From a virus, in the IMG/VR virus record IMGVR_UViG_3300035070_002763, positions 1-30,591 of that record: 30,591 nucleotides of DNA; one strand, written 5' to 3'. How positions within the stretch are numbered: position 1 is the stretch's first letter; each line of letters starts with the position of its first letter. Positions 26,878-30,591 of the stretch are shown here, piece by piece. The notes beneath the pieces are model-generated. The model did no database searches, was not told the DNA's origin, and saw only the letters and a program-made list of their open reading frames with translations. The translations under genes and the position numbers were made by a program.

Positions 26878-28377
26878 ATGGCAGAACAAAAACCAATCAC
26901 AATTAATAATTTTCAACAAGGAGTATCTAAATCTCAGTATACTGGTTTTTCGGCTATGTATAATCTAAATACAAGTGTAAATGGTGCTATATCACAAAAT
27001 CCAAAAATGGTAGCACAGACAAGTTTAGATGGTCTTGTTAGATGGACTACTTATGACAACAGTGGAGATAGATGGGAATTAACTTCTAAAGGAAAATTAT
27101 ATAAAAATGGAACACTTGTTCCAGGAAACACACTTGAATCAAGCACAGAATATACAGGTTGTGGTCTTGCTTATTATAACGGATATATTTATACAGCAAA
27201 TTCAACAAGAGTTGAAAGATACGAAATTGCAACTACAACTTGGACTACTTCTTGGCAAAACTGGTCTAATAGTAATATGTATGATACATATCACCAAATG
27301 ATAGTTGGTATTGATGATATTTTATATATTGCGGCAGGTAATGTTGTATCAACATATAATGGAACTACTTGGACAGAATCTAAAGTTACTTTACCAAAAC
27401 AAAGTAGAGTTAGATGTATGACAACTCTTGGAGATAATATCCTTTTAGGAACTGTGAGATATGATAATGTGATTGCTGCTGATATTTATGTATGGAATAG
27501 AACAGCAAATCTTGCTGATTCTGTTATTAAAATTAAAGAAAATGGTGTATTCCAAATGATAACAAAAAATAATACTGTCTATGCAGTATGTGGAAATAAT
27601 GCAACTCTTTATTCAACAGTTGGTAGTGGAGTAACTAAATTAATATCGTTTGCTGACTATATAAGAGAAGATGATGATACAAGTTTACCTAATTATATTG
27701 GATATTCTCAAAATATTCACAGAATAACATATAACTCATATCAATCAGCTCCAAGTATACACCCAGCAGCAATCAATGTTATTGCTAATAAAATTTTAAT
27801 AGGATTATGTGATACAACAGTTGATACTGCAGGTTTGATTTATCCTTATGGAGTTTGGTCTTATGATACAGAAAGTGGAGCTGTTGTATTGGAATATTCA
27901 CTAAATATAACAAGAACATACAGTAAAACAATGGAAATTGGTTGTATAGATGCTTCACAATCTGGAAGTATAAGGGCTAGTTGGAGAAAAGATGTTGCAG
28001 GAACTCCAAGTTATGGTATTGATTCTGTATCTACAACTTTTGTAACAGCATTTCATTCTAACTATGAAGACTATTTTGAAACTGCTATATATCAAGTTGG
28101 TTTAACAAATACTAAGAGAACTTTCAATACGCTTACAGTTCAATTATCTAAAAAACTTCTACCGACACAAGGTATACAAATAAAATATAGAAATTATAGG
28201 TCTGATAACTGGACTACTCTTGGAACACTTGCAACAACTGGAATGTCATCAAAGGAATTTCCTTTTGCTGTATCGTGTGAATTATTACAGATTAGAGTAG
28301 AATTTAGTGGAACTAATGAAGGAACAAGTCCTTTTATTAGATTTTCACCAGAATTATTATCAATTATTATTAAATAG
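26878..28377 (+). CDS. tail/virion protein with β-propeller-like repeats
   Basis: This 499-residue protein starts ITINNFQQGVSKSQYTGFSA, a common start among podovirus-like tail proteins. The body repeats a pattern of short β strands (LTSKGKLYKNGTLVPGN, GLAYYNGYIYTANSTRVERY, MIVGIDDILYIAAGNVVSTY, AVCGNNATLYSTVG), consistent with a propeller. The C-terminus is another β-rich domain. It likely forms part of the tail tip or knob. No enzymatic motif seen. Confidence 0.6.
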   Translation: MAEQKPITINNFQQGVSKSQYTGFSAMYNLNTSVNGAISQNPKMVAQTSLDGLVRWTTYDNSGDRWELTSKGKLYKNGTLVPGNTLESSTEYTGCGLAYYNGYIYTANSTRVERYEIATTTWTTSWQNWSNSNMYDTYHQMIVGIDDILYIAAGNVVSTYNGTTWTESKVTLPKQSRVRCMTTLGDNILLGTVRYDNVIAADIYVWNRTANLADSVIKIKENGVFQMITKNNTVYAVCGNNATLYSTVGSGVTKLISFADYIREDDDTSLPNYIGYSQNIHRITYNSYQSAPSIHPAAINVIANKILIGLCDTTVDTAGLIYPYGVWSYDTESGAVVLEYSLNITRTYSKTMEIGCIDASQSGSIRASWRKDVAGTPSYGIDSVSTTFVTAFHSNYEDYFETAIYQVGLTNTKRTFNTLTVQLSKKLLPTQGIQIKYRNYRSDNWTTLGTLATTGMSSKEFPFAVSCELLQIRVEFSGTNEGTSPFIRFSPELLSIIIK

Positions 28378-28378
28378 T

Positions 28379-28615
28379 ATGACAATAGAAGAACAAATCA
28401 AACAATTAGAGGATATGGTTAGAAAACTGCGAAGTGATTACGACAACCATAGACATACTGGAAATGATAATCTAAAAATAAAATATACAGATATTCAACC
28501 AGTAAAACAAGCAGCAATCACAGCACCAACAGGCGGAGCAACAATAGATACACAAGCAAGAACAGCGATAGGAACAATATTAACAACATTACAGGCATTA
28601 AATTTAACAAACTAA
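28379..28615 (+). CDS. small tail protein with coiled coil and HRHTG motif
   Basis: The ATG at 28379 follows the stop of the previous gene after one base. A 15-25 residue coiled coil (IEEQIKQLEDMVRKLRSDYD) is followed by NHRHTGNDNLKI, a His-rich D-x-H-x-H-like motif common in trimeric phage tail fibre proteins, and a Gly/Ala/Thr-rich end. 78 residues. Probably a short fibre or fibre-linker. Confidence 0.65.
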   Translation: MTIEEQIKQLEDMVRKLRSDYDNHRHTGNDNLKIKYTDIQPVKQAAITAPTGGATIDTQARTAIGTILTTLQALNLTN

Positions 28616-28616
28616 T

Positions 28617-30200
28617 ATGGCAACTTACAATATACAATCAGGAGATACACTTTCAGGAATAGCACAGAGCAATAATACAACGATTGCTAATCTTATGTCT
28701 GCTAATCCAAACATAACAGACGCTAATAAAATTTCGGCTGGTGGTAGTTTAAATATACCGACAATAAGTCCAGTAGGTGCTTTGCCAAATAGTAATGTTG
28801 TAAATGTAAACACTATTGCTAAACCACAAAGCGGAATAAATGTCCCTCCAACTCCAACTGTAACTGATACAACTTCTACTGTCGCTAATGCTCAAGACGC
28901 TATCAAGAATCTCCAAGCAGAGCAACTTAAAATAAATCAAGATATTGCAACTGCTCAACAACAGAAACTTGACCCTCTATATCAACAACAATTAGCTTTA
29001 CAAGCACAAATCACAGGAAAAGGTGCAGACCAACTACAAATGGAGCAAACAGCTGGACTTGCAGAAAAAAGACAACAACTTTCTAACTTAAACGCTTCTA
29101 TTGCTCAACAGACTGCTAAATTTAATGCAGAACAATATAGTTTTAGTGCCAATGGAAATCCAACTTTAGCTTCTATATCAAGGAAAGATGATGCTATTCA
29201 ACTTGCTATGCTAACAGCAGCAGCACAAGGTATTCAAGGAAATATTACAGCAGCAGAAACTTCTATCCAAAATGCTATCAAGTTAAAATATGATGATATA
29301 GAAAAGAAACTACAATATACACAAGACTTTATTACAAAGAATGAAGCTATAATGACAGAAGCACAGAAAAAGGTAGCAACAGATAGGTCAGCACAAATAA
29401 CTTCTCAAATCGCACAAATTCAGAAAGATAAGGAAGATATGACAAGTCTTATCACTAATGCAGTAGCACAAGGAGCACCAACTTCATTAACACAGAAAGC
29501 AGCACTTGCTAAAACTCCTTTGGAAGCAGCACAGATATTAGGTGCTTGGGCTGGTGATTATTGGAAACTTCAATCACTAAAATCTCAATTAGAAACAGAT
29601 GCTTTACAAAGAGCAAAGATAAGAGCAGATATGACACCAAGTGGAAATGTGGTTATAAACAATAGTCAATATACGAAAGAACAATATACAGCTGGAGAAC
29701 AAGCTGGTAAAATAAAAAATATACTATCTGATATTAATACAGCGATTAAAAATAATAAAGGATTTCAGGGTGCAGTTGGAGCAGGGTTTCAAAAACTACC
29801 TATCGTTAGTTGGTTTGTAGGAGATGAAACAAGTCAATTCGGTTCGGGAACAGATGCTAGAACATTTGATTTAAAAGTCCAACAATTAAAAAATGCTCTT
29901 GCTTTACCAAATCTTTCTTCATTGAAAGGTGCAATGTCAGATAAGGATATTATGTTTTTGAAAAATATAGCAACTTCTCTTGATACTGGTATGACAGAAA
30001 AAGAATTTAAAAAAGAATTAGCAAATATTGATTCAAGTTTAAAGAATGTAGAAAAGAAATATAATATATCTTTATCAGATTTTGTTAGTTCAGAAGTCAA
30101 TATGTCTTCGTTATTAGATAAGGCAGATAGTGCTATTAAAAATGCAAACAATACAACTACGACTCAAATGTATAAGAGTGGTTATCAATTTACTAATTAA
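28617..30200 (+). CDS. LysM-domain internal virion or tail protein
   Basis: This 527-residue protein starts with a LysM domain (YNIQSGDTLSGIAQSNNTTI, ANPNITDANKISAGGSLNIP), which binds peptidoglycan GlcNAc. Residues from about 85 are a long Ala/Gln/Lys/Glu-rich coiled region (IKNLQAEQLKINQDIATAQQ, GITAAETSIQNAIKLKY-like), then a more ordered C-terminal part (GFQKLPIVSWFVGDETSQFG, ALPNLSSLKGAMSDKDIMFL). It may be ejected with the DNA or lie inside the tail, anchoring to cell wall. No catalytic lysozyme motif. LysM at the extreme N-terminus is unusual for an ejection protein. Confidence 0.6.
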   Translation: MATYNIQSGDTLSGIAQSNNTTIANLMSANPNITDANKISAGGSLNIPTISPVGALPNSNVVNVNTIAKPQSGINVPPTPTVTDTTSTVANAQDAIKNLQAEQLKINQDIATAQQQKLDPLYQQQLALQAQITGKGADQLQMEQTAGLAEKRQQLSNLNASIAQQTAKFNAEQYSFSANGNPTLASISRKDDAIQLAMLTAAAQGIQGNITAAETSIQNAIKLKYDDIEKKLQYTQDFITKNEAIMTEAQKKVATDRSAQITSQIAQIQKDKEDMTSLITNAVAQGAPTSLTQKAALAKTPLEAAQILGAWAGDYWKLQSLKSQLETDALQRAKIRADMTPSGNVVINNSQYTKEQYTAGEQAGKIKNILSDINTAIKNNKGFQGAVGAGFQKLPIVSWFVGDETSQFGSGTDARTFDLKVQQLKNALALPNLSSLKGAMSDKDIMFLKNIATSLDTGMTEKEFKKELANIDSSLKNVEKKYNISLSDFVSSEVNMSSLLDKADSAIKNANNTTTTQMYKSGYQFTN

Positions 30201-30205
30201 AACTT

Positions 30206-30591
30206 ATGAAAAACAATTATCTAACAAAACAACAGGTGCAGGAATTAATAACTGGTCTAAAAGTAAAAGAATCACAAGCGGATGAGTTTTTTAAAGGTTT
30301 AACAGCAAAGGGTTATACACTTGAGGGATATAATGATGGTTCAAAAGGAAGCATAAATGAGCCTTCTACACTACAAAAAATAGGTGGTGCTATTAAAAAT
30401 GTAGCAACAGGAATTAAAGAAGGAGTAGTTAATGCTGCTAATAATATAAACGATATAAATAATCAAGTCTATGCTAAAGGTTCACAAGAATATCAAAAAT
30501 ACAAAGCTGGAGAACAAAGTATGGGAGCTGGTATAGCTAAAAGTATTGGTGGTTCGGCACAAGGAACTCTACAAGAAGCAGGACAAATCGC
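30206..30591 (+). CDS. virion protein, 3'-truncated by window edge
   Basis: It starts after AATTAAAACTT and stays open to the last base, at least 128 codons. The visible part begins MKNNYLTKQQVQELITGLKV, then KGLTAKGYTLEGYNDGSKGS and a Gly/Ala/Asn-rich helical part (ALK-like, GIKEGVVNAANNINDINNQV, GEQSMGAGIAKSIGGSAQ). This glycine/alanine-rich helical character is typical of phage internal or ejection proteins, or tape-measure-like proteins. Function uncertain. Confidence 0.55.
   Translation, partial: MKNNYLTKQQVQELITGLKVKESQADEFFKGLTAKGYTLEGYNDGSKGSINEPSTLQKIGGAIKNVATGIKEGVVNAANNINDINNQVYAKGSQEYQKYKAGEQSMGAGIAKSIGGSAQGTLQEAGQI

Overview
This window is a stretch of an AT-rich genome of a tailed double-stranded DNA bacteriophage, or a prophage in the same gene order. 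The evidence is a virion module with terminase, portal, scaffold, major capsid protein, head-tail connector and tail proteins, preceded by replication and recombination genes and a lysozyme-like gene. Both ends cut through genes. The host is not identifiable from the sequence. Almost no gene has a Shine-Dalgarno sequence. Starts are instead preceded by A-rich runs ending in AAAACTATG, AAATATATG or TAATATG, and promoters carry an extended -10 (TGNTATAAT). UGA behaves as an ordinary stop. An SD-poor host lineage such as Patescibacteria/CPR is possible, but that is inference.

Layout. 1-4080: NinG-like and HNH nucleases, a metallophosphoesterase, small genes, and unusually busy intergenic DNA holding exact DnaA boxes, short promoter-to-terminator units and a structured leader RNA. 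4081-6555: a winged-helix replication initiator with four palindromic iterons inside its coding sequence, a DnaB/RecA-fold helicase and small overlapping genes. 6556-12335: early genes, mostly small and unrecognised, with an annealing-protein candidate, an SSB-like protein, a truncated DNA methyltransferase and a free-standing HNH endonuclease. 12353-14860: a lysozyme-like gene and a sugar/methyl-transfer cluster that includes a homologue of plant reversibly glycosylated polypeptides. 14864-30591: the virion module, with a GT4-type glycosyltransferase beside the capsid gene.

The most unusual region is 15425-22730, where two virion genes are interrupted by three mobile genetic elements. The terminase large subunit has an intein inside its Walker A motif. 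Between the intein's splicing blocks lies a complete NUMOD4-HNH homing endonuclease in a different reading frame (+1), while the host frame stays open across it. Codon choice in the endonuclease avoids every stop in the host frame, so the DNA looks doubly coding. The major capsid gene is cut by two group I introns whose splice sites can be placed from P1 and P10 pairings. Each carries an endonuclease gene with its own promoter 6 nt from the ATG. In the first intron the endonuclease stop codon TAG supplies the last G of the intron.

Regulation. At eight genes the -10 hexamer lies a constant 6-7 nt from the start codon, which predicts leaderless mRNAs. All eight exact TTATCCACA DnaA boxes are intergenic and nearly all lie just upstream of a promoter, so host DnaA may coordinate transcription and replication. 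All functional calls are by eye from motifs; no database search was run.
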